Part shown: positions 27,746 through 35,911 of the stretch, in pieces
Layout: each line of letters starts with the position of its first letter
How positions within the stretch are numbered: the stretch's first letter is position 1
Source: DASSUW01 sp963806395
GTDB taxonomy: Bacteria > Actinomycetota > Thermoleophilia > Solirubrobacterales > Solirubrobacteraceae
DNA length: 64,000 nt
Assembly (NCBI GenBank): GCA_963806395.1
Contig: CAWDYI010000012.1
Coordinates: forward strand, 134,576 to 198,575
Direction of reading: 5' to 3'
Made by a program: the position numbers and the translations under genes
The notes under the pieces: model-generated
Told to the model about the DNA's origin: nothing
Database searches by the model: none
The model's input: the letters and a program-made list of their open reading frames with translations, nothing else

Positions 27746-29386
27746 CTACCTCCTCAACGCCTGCTTGACGATGTCCCGGGCCTCGTCGAGGATCCGCTCC
27801 AGGCGCTCCTCGCCGTCCAGGCTCTCGGCGTACACCTTGTACACGTCCTCGGTCCCGGAGGGCCGCGCGGCGAACCAGCCGTGCTCGGCCACCACCTTCA
27901 GCCCGCCGATCGCCGCACCGTTCCCCGGCGCGGTCGTGAGCTTGTCGAGGATCGGCTCGCCCGCCAGTTCGGAGTCCTGCACCTGCTCGGGCGACAGCTT
28001 CTTCAGGATCTCCTTCTCCTCCGCGGTCGCCGCGACGTCGACACGCCGGTACGCGGCGTTCCCGAAGCGCTCCTCCAGCGAGCGGTAGGTCTCCCCCGGG
28101 TCGCGGCCGGTCCGCGCGGTCATCTCGGCGGCCAGCAGGCACGGGAGCAGCCCGTCCTTGTCGGTGCTCCAGACGGAGCCGTCGCGGCGCAGGAACGACG
28201 CCCCGGCGCTCTCCTCGCCGCCGAAGCCGAGCGTGCCGTCGAGCAGGCCCTCGACGAACCACTTGAAGCCGACGGGCACCTCGACCAGCCGGCGCCCGAG
28301 GTCGGCGGCGACGCGGTCGATGATGCTCGAGCTCACCAGTGTCTTGCCGATCCCGACCTCCTCGCCCCAGTCGCGGCCGGCGCCGAACAGGTACGCCACG
28401 CACGTGGCGAGGTGGTGGTTCGGGTTCAGCAGCCCGGCGGACGGCGTGACGATGCCGTGACGGTCGGCATCCGGGTCGTTGGCGAACGCGACGTCGAAGC
28501 GGTCGCGCATCTCGGTCAGCCGCGCCATCGCGTAGGGCGACGAGCAGTCCATCCGGATCTTGCCGTCCCAGTCGAGCGGTACGAACGAGAACGTCGGGTC
28601 GACCGCGTCGTTGACGACCTCCAGGTCGAGCTTGTGACGCTCGGCGATCGCCGCCCAGTAGTCGGCGCTCGCGCCGCCGAGCGGGTCGACGCCGATCCGC
28701 AGCCCGGACTCGCGGATCACGTCGAGGTCGATCACCGACGGCAGGTCGTTCACGTAGGCGTCGATGTAGTCCCAGTGGTGCACGGTCTGGCCCCGCACCG
28801 CGTGGTCGTACGGCATCCGCTTGACGCCCTCGAGCCCGTTCTCGAGCAGGGCGTTCGCCTCGCGCTCGATCCAGCCCGTCACGTCGGTGTCGGCCGGGCC
28901 GCCGTGCGGCGGGTTGTACTTGAAGCCGCCGTCCCCCGGCGGGTTGTGCGACGGCGTGACGACGATGCCGTCCGCGGTGCCCCGGCCGGTCGTGTTGTAG
29001 GTGAGGATCGCGTGCGAGATCACCGGCGTCGGCGTGGCGCCGCCGAGGTCGTCGATGCAGACGTCGACGCCGTGCGCGGTGAGCACCTCGACGATCGTGT
29101 GCACCGCGGGCGGCGACAGCGCGTGCGTGTCGCGGCCGAGGAACAGGGGACCGTCGATTCCCTGCGCCTCGCGGTACCGGCACACCGCCTCACTGATCGC
29201 GAGCACGTGCGCCTCGTTGAACGTCCCGGCCAACGACGATCCGCGATGGCCCGACGTGCCGAACGCGACGCGCTGCTCCGGGTCGGCCGGGTCCGGGTCC
29301 TCGCCGCTGTACGCGGCGAGGAGGCGGTCGACGTCGATCAGGTCGGACGGCTCCGGGAGCGTTCCGGCGCGGGGATCGACGCTCAT
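27746..29386 (-). CDS. pgm: Alpha-D-glucose phosphoglucomutase
   Basis: A 546-residue mutase interconverting glucose-6-phosphate and glucose-1-phosphate, directly upstream of glgC which uses the product. Motifs in order: FGTSGHRGSSLAGTFNEAH, phosphoserine loop GIVVTPSHNPPGDGGFKYNPP, metal-binding loop FANDPDADRHGIV, sugar-binding GFGGEESAGASFLRRDG and phosphate-binding WFAARPSGTEDVYKVYAES. ATG 29386 overlaps the stop of a 52-codon permease remnant (ATGA), so translation may be coupled to it. LacI-type palindromes lie 205-350 bp upstream. Confidence 0.95.
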   Translation of the reverse strand: MSVDPRAGTLPEPSDLIDVDRLLAAYSGEDPDPADPEQRVAFGTSGHRGSSLAGTFNEAHVLAISEAVCRYREAQGIDGPLFLGRDTHALSPPAVHTIVEVLTAHGVDVCIDDLGGATPTPVISHAILTYNTTGRGTADGIVVTPSHNPPGDGGFKYNPPHGGPADTDVTGWIEREANALLENGLEGVKRMPYDHAVRGQTVHHWDYIDAYVNDLPSVIDLDVIRESGLRIGVDPLGGASADYWAAIAERHKLDLEVVNDAVDPTFSFVPLDWDGKIRMDCSSPYAMARLTEMRDRFDVAFANDPDADRHGIVTPSAGLLNPNHHLATCVAYLFGAGRDWGEEVGIGKTLVSSSIIDRVAADLGRRLVEVPVGFKWFVEGLLDGTLGFGGEESAGASFLRRDGSVWSTDKDGLLPCLLAAEMTARTGRDPGETYRSLEERFGNAAYRRVDVAATAEEKEILKKLSPEQVQDSELAGEPILDKLTTAPGNGAAIGGLKVVAEHGWFAARPSGTEDVYKVYAESLDGEERLERILDEARDIVKQALRR

Positions 29387-29541
29387 GTGCGCCGCCCCTG
29401 CCACTGGTGGGACGGCACGGTGGCGAGGATCAGGGCGCCGATGATGATCTGCAGATAGAAGGCGTTCACGGCGAGCAGGTTCCCCCCGTTGTGGCGGCGA
29501 TCGCGGTTGATTCGTACCCGGTGCCGGCCGTCGGTGACCAT
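29383..29541 (-). pseudogene. C-terminal remnant of a ribose-type (RbsC) ABC permease
   Basis: A 52-codon frame from ATG 29541 reads MVTDGRHRVRINRDRRHNGG and then NLLAVNAFYLQIIIGALILA before ending QWQGRRT. The hydrophobic part closely resembles the last membrane helix of RbsC-family sugar permeases, where NNGLNLLxVNxFxQxIxxGxxIL is usual. Nothing else of the permease remains; the upstream bases are the regulatory region. Its stop overlaps the pgm start by ATGA, so it may now act as a translated leader for pgm. The annotation is inferred from pattern alone. It could instead be a short membrane peptide. Confidence 0.5.
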
Positions 29542-29590
29542 TGAATGCGCTCCTCCCCAGGAGATCGATCTCTCTCGTTACCTCAACCGA

Positions 29591-29603
29591 GGAAACGTTT
29601 TCC
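29591..29603. promoter_or_regulatory. LacI-type operator, site 1
   Basis: GGAAACGTTTTCC is a CG-centred near-palindrome of the AAACGTTT class bound by LacI/GalR-family regulators. It lies in the pgm/lacI divergent region, 50 bp upstream of the permease-remnant start and 81 bp before the lacI ATG at 29684. Confidence 0.6.
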
Positions 29604-29643
29604 ACAAGTGGGAACAGTAGACCGGGTCACGCTTGATGTCAAG

Positions 29644-29657
29644 AGATTACGTTTTCT
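29644..29657. promoter_or_regulatory. LacI-type operator, site 2, over the regulator's promoter
   Basis: AGATTACGTTTTCT is a weaker copy of site 1. A possible promoter for the rightward regulator overlaps it: -35-like TTACGT at 29647-29652 and -10-like TACAGT at 29671-29676, spaced 18 nt. This would place the transcript start at or next to ATG 29684, giving a leaderless message that is self-repressed. Confidence 0.5.
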
Positions 29658-29683
29658 TTCCCCGATGGTGTACAGTGCGGCGC

Positions 29684-30766
29684 ATGGCCGCTACACCGAT
29701 GCCCGACGGCAGTCCTGCGTCGGGAGAAACGTTTTCTGGAAAACCGGCGGGCAACGGCTCGCGCCGCCCCACGATGAAGGAGGTCGCCACGCTGGCGGGC
29801 GTGAGCCTCGCCACCGTCTCGCGCGTGATCAACGCGGACGGCAGCGTGCGTCCCGACCTGGCCGACAAGGTGCGCGAGGCGGTGGCGCTGCTGGGCTACC
29901 GGCGCGACTTCACCGCCACGAACCTGCGGCGAGCCGACCGGGCGTCGGCGAGCATCGGATTGGTGTTCGACGACGTCGCGAACCCGTTCCACGCCGCGGT
30001 GCTGCGAGGCGTCGAGCGAGTGGCGCGCGCTCGCGGCGTGCTGCCGCTCGTCGGCAGCTCCGACGAGGACCCGGACCGTGAGCGCGAGCTGGCGGAGTCG
30101 TTCCTGTCGCGCCGCGTCGACGGCCTGATCGTCGTGCCGTCCGGTGCGGACCACTCCTACCTGCGGTCGGAGTCCGACGCCGGCATGGCGCTCGTGTTCG
30201 TCGACCGCCCGCCGTCGTTCATCGACGCCGACTGCGTGCTGAGCGACAACGCCGGCGGCGCGTCCGCCGCCACCGCCCACCTGCTCGCCGCCGGCCACCG
30301 CCGGATCGGGTTCCTCGGTGACGAGCAGCGGATCTTCACGGCGGTCGAGCGGCTGCGCGGCTACCGCCAGGCGCTGGCCGCGCACGGCGTCGCGTTCGAC
30401 GAGCGGCTCGTGCGGATGGACCTGCACGACAGCGCGGCCGCGTCGGCCGCCGCGGCCGACCTGCTCAGCGCGGACGACCCCCCGACCGCGCTGTTCAGCG
30501 CCCAGAACCTGATCTCGATCGGCGTGATCGAGCGGCTGCGCCGGCTCGGCCTGCACCGCCGGGTGGCGCTCGTCGGCTTCGACGACCTGACGCTGGCCGA
30601 CGCGCTCGACCCCGGGCTCACGGTCATCGCGCAGGACGCCAACGAGCTCGGGCGGATGACCGCCGAGCTCCTGTTCGCGCGCCTCGACGGCGAGACCGGC
30701 CCGACGCGCCGCGTCGAGGTGCCCACAACCCTGATCGAACGCGGGAGCGGGGAGCTGCGGCCATGA
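29684..30766 (+). CDS. LacI-family transcriptional regulator
   Basis: A 360-residue repressor from ATG 29684, or 330 residues if the in-frame ATG 29774 (MKEVATLAGVSLATVSRVI) is used. The LacI helix-turn-helix is VATLAGVSLATVSRVINADG, with the hinge region RRDFTATNLRRA. The periplasmic-binding-protein-like sensor domain includes IGLVFDDVANPFHAAVLRGVERVA, DGLIVVPSGAD, FVDRPPSFIDADCVLSDN, GHRRIGFLGD and VALVGFDDLTLADALDPGLTVIAQD. The first 30 residues are Pro/Gly/Ser-rich and not conserved. It overlaps the kinase gene by 4 bp (ATGA). Three CG-centred palindromes lie at and before its start, so autoregulation and control of the divergent pgm-glgC-glgA operon are likely. Confidence 0.9.
   Translation: MAATPMPDGSPASGETFSGKPAGNGSRRPTMKEVATLAGVSLATVSRVINADGSVRPDLADKVREAVALLGYRRDFTATNLRRADRASASIGLVFDDVANPFHAAVLRGVERVARARGVLPLVGSSDEDPDRERELAESFLSRRVDGLIVVPSGADHSYLRSESDAGMALVFVDRPPSFIDADCVLSDNAGGASAATAHLLAAGHRRIGFLGDEQRIFTAVERLRGYRQALAAHGVAFDERLVRMDLHDSAAASAAAADLLSADDPPTALFSAQNLISIGVIERLRRLGLHRRVALVGFDDLTLADALDPGLTVIAQDANELGRMTAELLFARLDGETGPTRRVEVPTTLIERGSGELRP
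29725..29737. promoter_or_regulatory. LacI-type operator, site 3, inside the 5' end of the regulator frame
   Basis: AGAAACGTTTTCT is a third near-palindrome of the same class, about 134 bp from site 1. It falls within the annotated N-terminal extension of the LacI regulator. If translation really begins at ATG 29774, all three sites would be upstream of the gene. Confidence 0.45.
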
Positions 30767-31677
30767 TCCTCGTCGGCGGCGAAGCGCTCTACGACCTCGT
30801 GCTGCAGGGCCCGGACGACACGCTCGCCGGCCATCCCGGCGGCGCCGCGTTCAACACGGCACGCACGATCGGCCGGCTCGAGCAGCCGGTCGCCTACCTC
30901 GGCCGGCTCTCGACCGACCGCTTCGGCGACCGCCTGACGGCGATGCTCGCCGAGGACGGCGTCAACCTCGACAGTGTGGCCCGCACGAACGACCCGACGA
31001 CGCTCGCGCTCGTCGAGGTCGACGACGACGGCGTCGCCCGCTACCGCTTCTACGAGCGCGGAACGTCCGCGCCGGGACTGACGGCGGAGGCTGCGCTGGC
31101 CGCGCTGCCGGCGAACGTCGACATATTGCACGTGGGCACACTCGGGCTGCTGTTCGAACCGGTCGCGTCCACGCTCGAAGCGGTCGTCGAGCGGCTCGCC
31201 GGCGACGCGCTGATCGCGGTCGACCCGAACATCCGCCCGTGGTCGATCGACGATCCCGAGGCCTACCGCGCGCGGCTGCGGCGGGTGCTGGCGCACAGCC
31301 ACGTGGTGAAGGTCAGCGAAGAGGACACGGACTGGCTCGAGCCCGGCCTGTCGGGTGTCGAGGCCGCACGCGCACTGCTCGAGCATGGGCCGACGCTCGC
31401 GCTGCTCACGCGCGGGCCGAGCGGGGCCGTGGTCGTGACCCGGACCGCCGAGGTGGCGGTCCCGGCCCCGCGCGCCAAGGTCGTCGACACGATCGGGGCC
31501 GGGGACGCCTTCGGCGGCGGCTTCCTGGCCTGGTGGCACGAGCGCGGCCTGACACGCGAGGACCTCGGCACGATCGACCTGGCCGTCGAGGCCACGACGT
31601 TCGCGTGCCTGGTCGCCGCGCGCACGTGCGGGCAACCCGGCGCGTCGCCGCCGCACCGGTCCGAGCTGCCGCGCTGA
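30763..31677 (+). CDS. PfkB-family sugar kinase, fructokinase-like
   Basis: A 304-residue kinase, ATG 30763 overlapping the lacI stop. N-terminal motif GGEALYDLV and GHPGGAAFNTARTIGRLEQPVAYLGRLSTDRFG are typical of bacterial fructokinases (PfkB signature 1). DPNIRPWSIDDPEAYRARLRRVLAHSHVVKVSEEDTDWL matches the PNxRP and K-(V/A)-SxED blocks of that subgroup. Signature 2 with the catalytic Asp is DTIGAGDAFGGGFLAWW. Co-transcription with a LacI regulator suggests it acts on the regulator's inducing sugar, plausibly fructose. The transporter for that sugar may have been the RbsC-type permease whose C-terminal remnant survives at 29383-29541. Confidence 0.88.
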   Translation: MILVGGEALYDLVLQGPDDTLAGHPGGAAFNTARTIGRLEQPVAYLGRLSTDRFGDRLTAMLAEDGVNLDSVARTNDPTTLALVEVDDDGVARYRFYERGTSAPGLTAEAALAALPANVDILHVGTLGLLFEPVASTLEAVVERLAGDALIAVDPNIRPWSIDDPEAYRARLRRVLAHSHVVKVSEEDTDWLEPGLSGVEAARALLEHGPTLALLTRGPSGAVVVTRTAEVAVPAPRAKVVDTIGAGDAFGGGFLAWWHERGLTREDLGTIDLAVEATTFACLVAARTCGQPGASPPHRSELPR

Positions 31678-31684
31678 GACGCGA

Positions 31685-31864
31685 CTAGCGACCGTCCGGG
31701 AGCCGGCCGAACTGCTCCCGGCGCAGCTCCTGCTCGATTGCCCAGCGCGATCGTTGCTGCTCGGAGGCGAGGCGGTCGAGCCGGCGCTGGAGCAGGCGCT
31801 CCTCGGCGACCGCCGCGCGGATGATGAGCTCGAGGGCGCGGCCCTCCTTCACACCTACGGACAT
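31685..31864 (-). CDS. Small charged helical protein
   Basis: A 59-residue protein, MSVGVKEGRALELIIRAAVA followed by EERLLQRRLDRLASEQQRSR and WAIEQELRREQFGRLPDGR. ATG 31864 has AGGAGA about 8 nt upstream on its strand, which supports real translation. The sequence is one long amphipathic, charged helix, probably a coiled coil. There is no catalytic motif or membrane segment. It lies downstream of the SatP-type transporter gene, separated by the stem-loop at 31894-31922, and converges with the sugar kinase gene 7 bp away. I do not recognise a family. Confidence 0.55.
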   Translation of the reverse strand: MSVGVKEGRALELIIRAAVAEERLLQRRLDRLASEQQRSRWAIEQELRREQFGRLPDGR

Positions 31865-31893
31865 CGTGGTTCTCCTATGGGGAGCGAACCCAC

Positions 31894-31922
31894 CCGGAGG
31901 CCCCCACGCCGAGGGCCTCCGG
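31894..31922 (-). terminator. Strong GC stem-loop between the transporter and small-protein genes
   Basis: CCGGAGGCCC and GGGCCTCCGG form a perfect 10-bp stem around a 9-nt loop (ccacgccga). It lies 16 bp past the SatP-type stop codon on the minus strand. No T-run follows, so it may attenuate rather than fully end transcription, or stabilise the upstream mRNA end. Confidence 0.55.
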
Positions 31923-31938
31923 AGGGTCCTGGGGGGAT

Positions 31939-32607
31939 CTACGGCGCGCGTCGCACCGGGCGGAGCGGAAGCAGCGTCCGCTCGTAGGTGGTGTTGATGA
32001 GCGCCGCGAAGGCTGCGTACAGCCCGGCTGCAGCGGTCGCGATGCCGAACCAGCCGGCGATCTTCACGAGCTCGCTGTGCGAACCGGCGTCGCCGATGCC
32101 GAGCAGCAGGAACGTGACGCCGAGCAGGGCGAGCATCAGGCTCACGGCGGGAGTGGTCCGCAGAGAAGCCACCCACAGAAGCGCCGTGAAGATCGCCCAG
32201 GTGATGAAGTAGAGGGCGATCGCGCTACCCGTCTCGGCCGCCGGGATCTGCTTGACGAGGAACTCCTCGAGCACCCAGAACGACAGCCAGAACGCGCCGT
32301 AGGAGCCGAACGTCAGGGCGCCGAAGGCGTTGCCGCGGCGGAACTCCCACATACCGGCCAGCAGCTGGGCGAGGCCGCCGTACGCGACCGCCAGCCCGAG
32401 CACGACCGGCGCGCCGGTCCGGCTCACCAGGCCGGCGTTGAAGACGCTGAACACCAGCGTGGTCATCGCCAGCGCAGCAAGCCCCAGCGGGGCCGGGTCG
32501 GCGATCGCCGGCACGGGCCGCGCCGCGTTGTGCATGCGCGCGGGTGCGCGCATCGGATCGTCCTCGACGGCGAACGCGATCGGGTCCTGCTCTACATGGA
32601 CTGCCAT
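31939..32607 (-). CDS. GPR1/FUN34/YaaH (SatP) family acetate transporter
   Basis: A 222-residue membrane protein from ATG 32607, preceded by GGAAGGAG. An acidic N-terminus (~40 residues) leads to six hydrophobic segments: ADPAPLGLAALAMTTLVFSVFNAG, APVVLGLAVAYGGLAQLLAGMWEF, GALTFGSYGAFWLSFWVL, AIALYFITWAIFTALLWVAS, AVSLMLALLGVTFLLLGIGD and AGWFGIATAAAGLYAAFAAL. ADPAPLGLAA corresponds to the family signature NPAPLGL, and GGLAQLLAGMWEFRRGN to the second conserved block. Studied members carry acetate or succinate with protons. There is no acetate gene beside it. A perfect GC stem-loop lies downstream. Confidence 0.88.
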   Translation of the reverse strand: MAVHVEQDPIAFAVEDDPMRAPARMHNAARPVPAIADPAPLGLAALAMTTLVFSVFNAGLVSRTGAPVVLGLAVAYGGLAQLLAGMWEFRRGNAFGALTFGSYGAFWLSFWVLEEFLVKQIPAAETGSAIALYFITWAIFTALLWVASLRTTPAVSLMLALLGVTFLLLGIGDAGSHSELVKIAGWFGIATAAAGLYAAFAALINTTYERTLLPLRPVRRAP

Positions 32608-32825
32608 GTCGCGCTCCTTCCTTTGATAGTTGGGAGCATCGTTGCGCCGCCCCCGCGGCCCCACCATCCACCGGCCGGACCCCGTTGAGACGACGTGGCC
32701 GTCGTCCGGACGACCAGCCGATCGGCCGATGGCGGGCGCCCGCACGAGCGGCGAACCTCACGGCGCGAGCCATGACGTCCGCCACGTTCACCCGCCATGC
32801 ACCGCGGTTGCGACATGATCTGTCG

Positions 32826-33470
32826 ATGCCGCCGCCCCGCGTGAGGGTCGTGGTCGCCGACGATCACCCGCTGTTCCGGGAAGGGATCGAGCGCGCGGTT
32901 CGCGAACGGCCCGAGCTCGAGCTGGTCGGCGCCGCCGCCGACGGCCGTGAAGCGCTCGACCTGATCCGCGAGGTCGTCCCGCAGGTGGCGGTGCTCGACA
33001 TGCGGCTGCCCGGCCTCGACGGTCTGCAGATCCTCAACGCGCTGGTCCGCGACGGCGTGCCGAGCCGGGTGCTGTTCCTGTCCGCGTCGAGCGATCCCGA
33101 GGTCGTCTTCCGGGCCGTGCAGACGGGCGCCGCCGGCTACTTCCGCAAGGAGGCCGACCGCGAGGCGATCCTCGACGCGATCGCGGCCGTCGCCCGCGGT
33201 GGCACCGTGATCGACCCCGCGCTCCAGGCGGGGGTGTTCGACCAGGTCAGGGTGCGCGGGACCGGTGAGGACCGCCCGATCCTCACGGCGAGGGAGCGCG
33301 AGGTGCTCAGCCTGATGGCCGAAGGGCTCTCCGGGCCGCAGATCGCCGACCGGCTGATCGTCGCGCTCCCCACCGTCAAGACCCATCAGGCGCGGCTGTA
33401 CGAGAAGCTCGGCGTGTCCGAGCGGGCGGCCGCGGTCGCGGAGGCGATGCGGCGCGGGTTGCTGGAGTGA
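32826..33470 (+). CDS. NarL/LuxR-type response regulator
   Basis: A 214-residue DNA-binding regulator. The receiver domain has VVVADDHPLFREGIERAV, phospho-acceptor Asp58 in VAVLDMRLPGLDG, LFLSASSD and the Lys of GYFRKEAD. The C-terminal LuxR/GerE helix-turn-helix is LTAREREVLSLMAEGLSGPQIADRLIVALPTVKTHQARLYEKLGV. Its stop overlaps the kinase start by 4 bp (GTGA), so the pair is a co-translated two-component system. ATG 32826 is chosen; the upstream frame has no conserved residues. Targets are unknown; the divergent SatP-type transporter or the downstream protease are candidates by position only. Confidence 0.93.
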   Translation: MPPPRVRVVVADDHPLFREGIERAVRERPELELVGAAADGREALDLIREVVPQVAVLDMRLPGLDGLQILNALVRDGVPSRVLFLSASSDPEVVFRAVQTGAAGYFRKEADREAILDAIAAVARGGTVIDPALQAGVFDQVRVRGTGEDRPILTAREREVLSLMAEGLSGPQIADRLIVALPTVKTHQARLYEKLGVSERAAAVAEAMRRGLLE

Positions 33471-34669
33471 CGGCCTGGCGGGCGCGGGACCAGGACGAGC
33501 CCCCGGTCGGCGGCGTCGACCACCTGTGGCTGGCGGCGCTGCGGGCGGCGCTCGTCCCGGTGGTGCTGCTCGGCGAAGAGCTCGTGGACGAGCCCGTCGT
33601 GCAGACGGGCGCGTTCCCGTTCCTGCTCGCCGCCTTCGGGCTCTGGGCGGCCGGGCTGCTCGCCCTGCGCCTGGCGGCCCGCAAGGGCGCGGCCACTCCC
33701 CCCGCAGTGCTCGACCGGGTCGAGCCGTTCGTCGACCTCGCCGCGATCGTGGCGCTGACCTACGCGTCCGGCGGCCCGTTCTCCGAGACCGCGATGGCGT
33801 TCTTCGTGCTGCCGGTGCTGGCGGCGGCACGGCTGCGGCCGCGACTGACCGCGGGGTGGGCGCTCGGCGCGATCGTCGCGTACATCCTGCTCTCGGTCGT
33901 GCATCCGACCGCCGGCGAGGATCAGGCGACGGCTCGGATGACGAGCCAGGTCGCGTACCTGGCGTGGATCGGGCTCGCCGCGACGCTCGTGTCGAGCGTC
34001 CTGCACCGGCGCGAGGCGGCGATCGCCAAGCTGGCCAAGCAGCGTGGCCAGCTCGCCGCGCACGCGCTCGCCTCCGAGCAGCGCGAGCGGCGCCGGCTGG
34101 CCGAGCTCCTGCACGACGAGTCGGTGCAGACGCTGTCGCTCGCGCATCAGGAGCTCGCGGACTACCACCGCACCGGTCGCGAGGCATCCTTCGAACGCGC
34201 GCGCAGCGCGATCGACAAGACGACGGCGCAGATCCGGGGCGAGATCTTCGAGCTGCACCCGTACGTGCTCGACCACGCCGGGCTGCCGGCGGCGCTGCGC
34301 GCGATCGCCGACCGCAGCGCGGCGCGGATGGGCGCCGAGATCACGGTCGCGGTCGATCCCGCGGGCATCGGCCATCACGACGAGCTGATCGTGGTGCTGA
34401 CCCGCGAGCTGCTCACGAACGCGGCGAAGCACAGCGGCGCCTCGCACGTCGTCGTCACCGTCGCGGCGGACCACGAGCGGATCGAGCTCGAGGTGCGCGA
34501 CGACGGCGGCGGCTTCGACCCGGCCCGCCGCGAGGCCGCGCTGCTCGACGGGCACGTCGGCCTCGCGTCGAGCGAGCAGCGCGTCCGATCCGCGGGCGGC
34601 GAGCTGATCGTCTCGAGCGCGCCCGGCCGCGGCACGACGGTCCAGGCCGTCCTGCCTGCGGACGGATGA
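33467..34669 (+). CDS. Membrane sensor histidine kinase, HisKA_3 type
   Basis: A 400-residue kinase starting at GTG 33467. The N-terminal third has four to six membrane segments (FPFLLAAFGLWAAGLLALRLA, VEPFVDLAAIVALTYA, AMAFFVLPVLAAARLRPRLTAGWALGAIVAYILL, VAYLAWIGLAATLVSSVL) and no extracytoplasmic sensor domain, so it likely senses in or near the membrane. Phospho-acceptor His216 is in RRLAELLHDESVQTLSLAHQEL, the HisKA_3 form. ATP-binding blocks are LTRELLTNAAKHSGASHVVV, VRDDGGGFDP and LASSEQRVRSAGGELIVSSAPGRGT. It is paired with the NarL-type regulator directly upstream. Confidence 0.93.
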   Translation: MTAWRARDQDEPPVGGVDHLWLAALRAALVPVVLLGEELVDEPVVQTGAFPFLLAAFGLWAAGLLALRLAARKGAATPPAVLDRVEPFVDLAAIVALTYASGGPFSETAMAFFVLPVLAAARLRPRLTAGWALGAIVAYILLSVVHPTAGEDQATARMTSQVAYLAWIGLAATLVSSVLHRREAAIAKLAKQRGQLAAHALASEQRERRRLAELLHDESVQTLSLAHQELADYHRTGREASFERARSAIDKTTAQIRGEIFELHPYVLDHAGLPAALRAIADRSAARMGAEITVAVDPAGIGHHDELIVVLTRELLTNAAKHSGASHVVVTVAADHERIELEVRDDGGGFDPARREAALLDGHVGLASSEQRVRSAGGELIVSSAPGRGTTVQAVLPADG

Positions 34670-34744
34670 CGGGGCGGATGACGCACGGATCATCCCCCGG
34701 ATCGCACGTGCGGCCGATCGCCCGCGCCGGCGACGGCGTCGAGC

Positions 34745-35911
34745 ATGGCGAGCATGCAACGCACACTCTCCATAGCCCTCACCGCGGCCCTGTGCGGCGG
34801 CGCCGCGGGCGGCGTCGCCGGCCTCGTCGCAGGCGGTGACTCGACCTCTCCCGCGGCCGGTCAGGGACCGGCGCTCACGCAGTCGGCCCAGGCCGCGAGC
34901 ACGACGGACGCCGCCCCGACGCCGGCCGCGATGTACCGCCGCGACGCTCCAGGCGTCGTCGTCATCACAGCGACCGAGACGAAGCGGGTCGCGCCGTCGA
35001 TCTTCACCCCGTCGAGCACCGAGAAGGTGCAGTCACTCGGGTCCGGCTTCGTGATCGACCGCAAGGGCGACATCGTCACCAACGATCACGTCGTCGCCGG
35101 CGCGTCCGGGATTCGCGTCGGCTTCAGCGGCGGCACCAAGTATCCGGCGAAGGTCGTCGGGGCCGACGCGTCGAGCGACCTCGCCGTCATCCGGATCGAT
35201 GCGCCGCCGTCAGCGCTCCATCCGCTCGCGTTCGACGACTCCGGCGCCACGCAGGTCGGCGACCCCGTGTACGCGATCGGCAACCCGTTCGGGCTCGATC
35301 GCACGATGACCGCCGGCATCGTGAGCGCCACCGGGCGCGACATCCAGGCGCCCGACGGCCTGACGATCCCGAACGCGATCCAGACGGACGCGCCGATCAA
35401 CCACGGCAACTCCGGCGGCCCGCTGCTCGACGGCCTCGGCCGCGTGATCGGCGTCAACGCCCAGATCCAGGGCGGCACAGTCGACGCCAACGTCGGCGTC
35501 GGGTTCGCGATCCCGAGCGCTGCGGCACGGTCGATCGCCCAGCAGCTGATCGCCAAGGGACACGTCGAGCACTCGTGGATCGGCGTCCAGGTCGAGACCA
35601 TCCCGGCGGGTGTGAGCACGCTCGTCCGCGGGACGCCCCGCCAGGGCGTGGCGATCGCGCGCGTAGTCAGCGGCAGCCCGGCGGCGCGCGCCGGGCTGAA
35701 GCCGGCCACCCATCAGGTGACGGCCGACGGTGAGACCGTCCTCGTCGGCGGCGACTCGATCGTCAGGCTCGACGGCAAGCCGATCGACACCGGTGCCCAG
35801 CTCGCCGACGCCGTCGCCCGGCGCAAGCCGGGCGACAGGATCAGCGTCGAGGCGGTCCGCGGCGGCCACAGCCGCGTGGTTCAGGTCACACTCGGCGACA
35901 TGCCGACTTAG
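34745..35911 (+). CDS. HtrA/DegP-like serine protease with PDZ domain
   Basis: A 388-residue secreted or membrane-tethered protease. The N-terminus MASMQRTLSIALTAALCGGA with GGVAGLVAGG is a signal peptide or anchor; ATG 34754 is an alternative start. The trypsin-like triad is His115 (VTNDHVVAG), Asp145 (SSDLAVIRI) and Ser223 (INHGNSGGPLL), with AIGNPFGLDRTMTAGIVSATGR between. The C-terminal ~100 residues form one PDZ domain (VAIARVVSGSPAARAGLKP, DSIVRLDGKPIDTGAQLADAV). It likely acts on misfolded envelope proteins. It follows the two-component genes by 75 bp on the same strand. It converges with the SDR gene with a 4-bp overlap. Confidence 0.93.
   Translation: MASMQRTLSIALTAALCGGAAGGVAGLVAGGDSTSPAAGQGPALTQSAQAASTTDAAPTPAAMYRRDAPGVVVITATETKRVAPSIFTPSSTEKVQSLGSGFVIDRKGDIVTNDHVVAGASGIRVGFSGGTKYPAKVVGADASSDLAVIRIDAPPSALHPLAFDDSGATQVGDPVYAIGNPFGLDRTMTAGIVSATGRDIQAPDGLTIPNAIQTDAPINHGNSGGPLLDGLGRVIGVNAQIQGGTVDANVGVGFAIPSAAARSIAQQLIAKGHVEHSWIGVQVETIPAGVSTLVRGTPRQGVAIARVVSGSPAARAGLKPATHQVTADGETVLVGGDSIVRLDGKPIDTGAQLADAVARRKPGDRISVEAVRGGHSRVVQVTLGDMPT

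Noticed and set aside
27734..29458. 574-codon frame opposite pgm
   Set aside because: Antisense shadow; pgm has every family motif.
32701..32714. Palindrome GTCGTCCGGACGAC in the satP/response-regulator gap
   Set aside because: Single copy, all-GC-type palindrome of a kind expected by chance at this composition, with no placement near a promoter that I can support.
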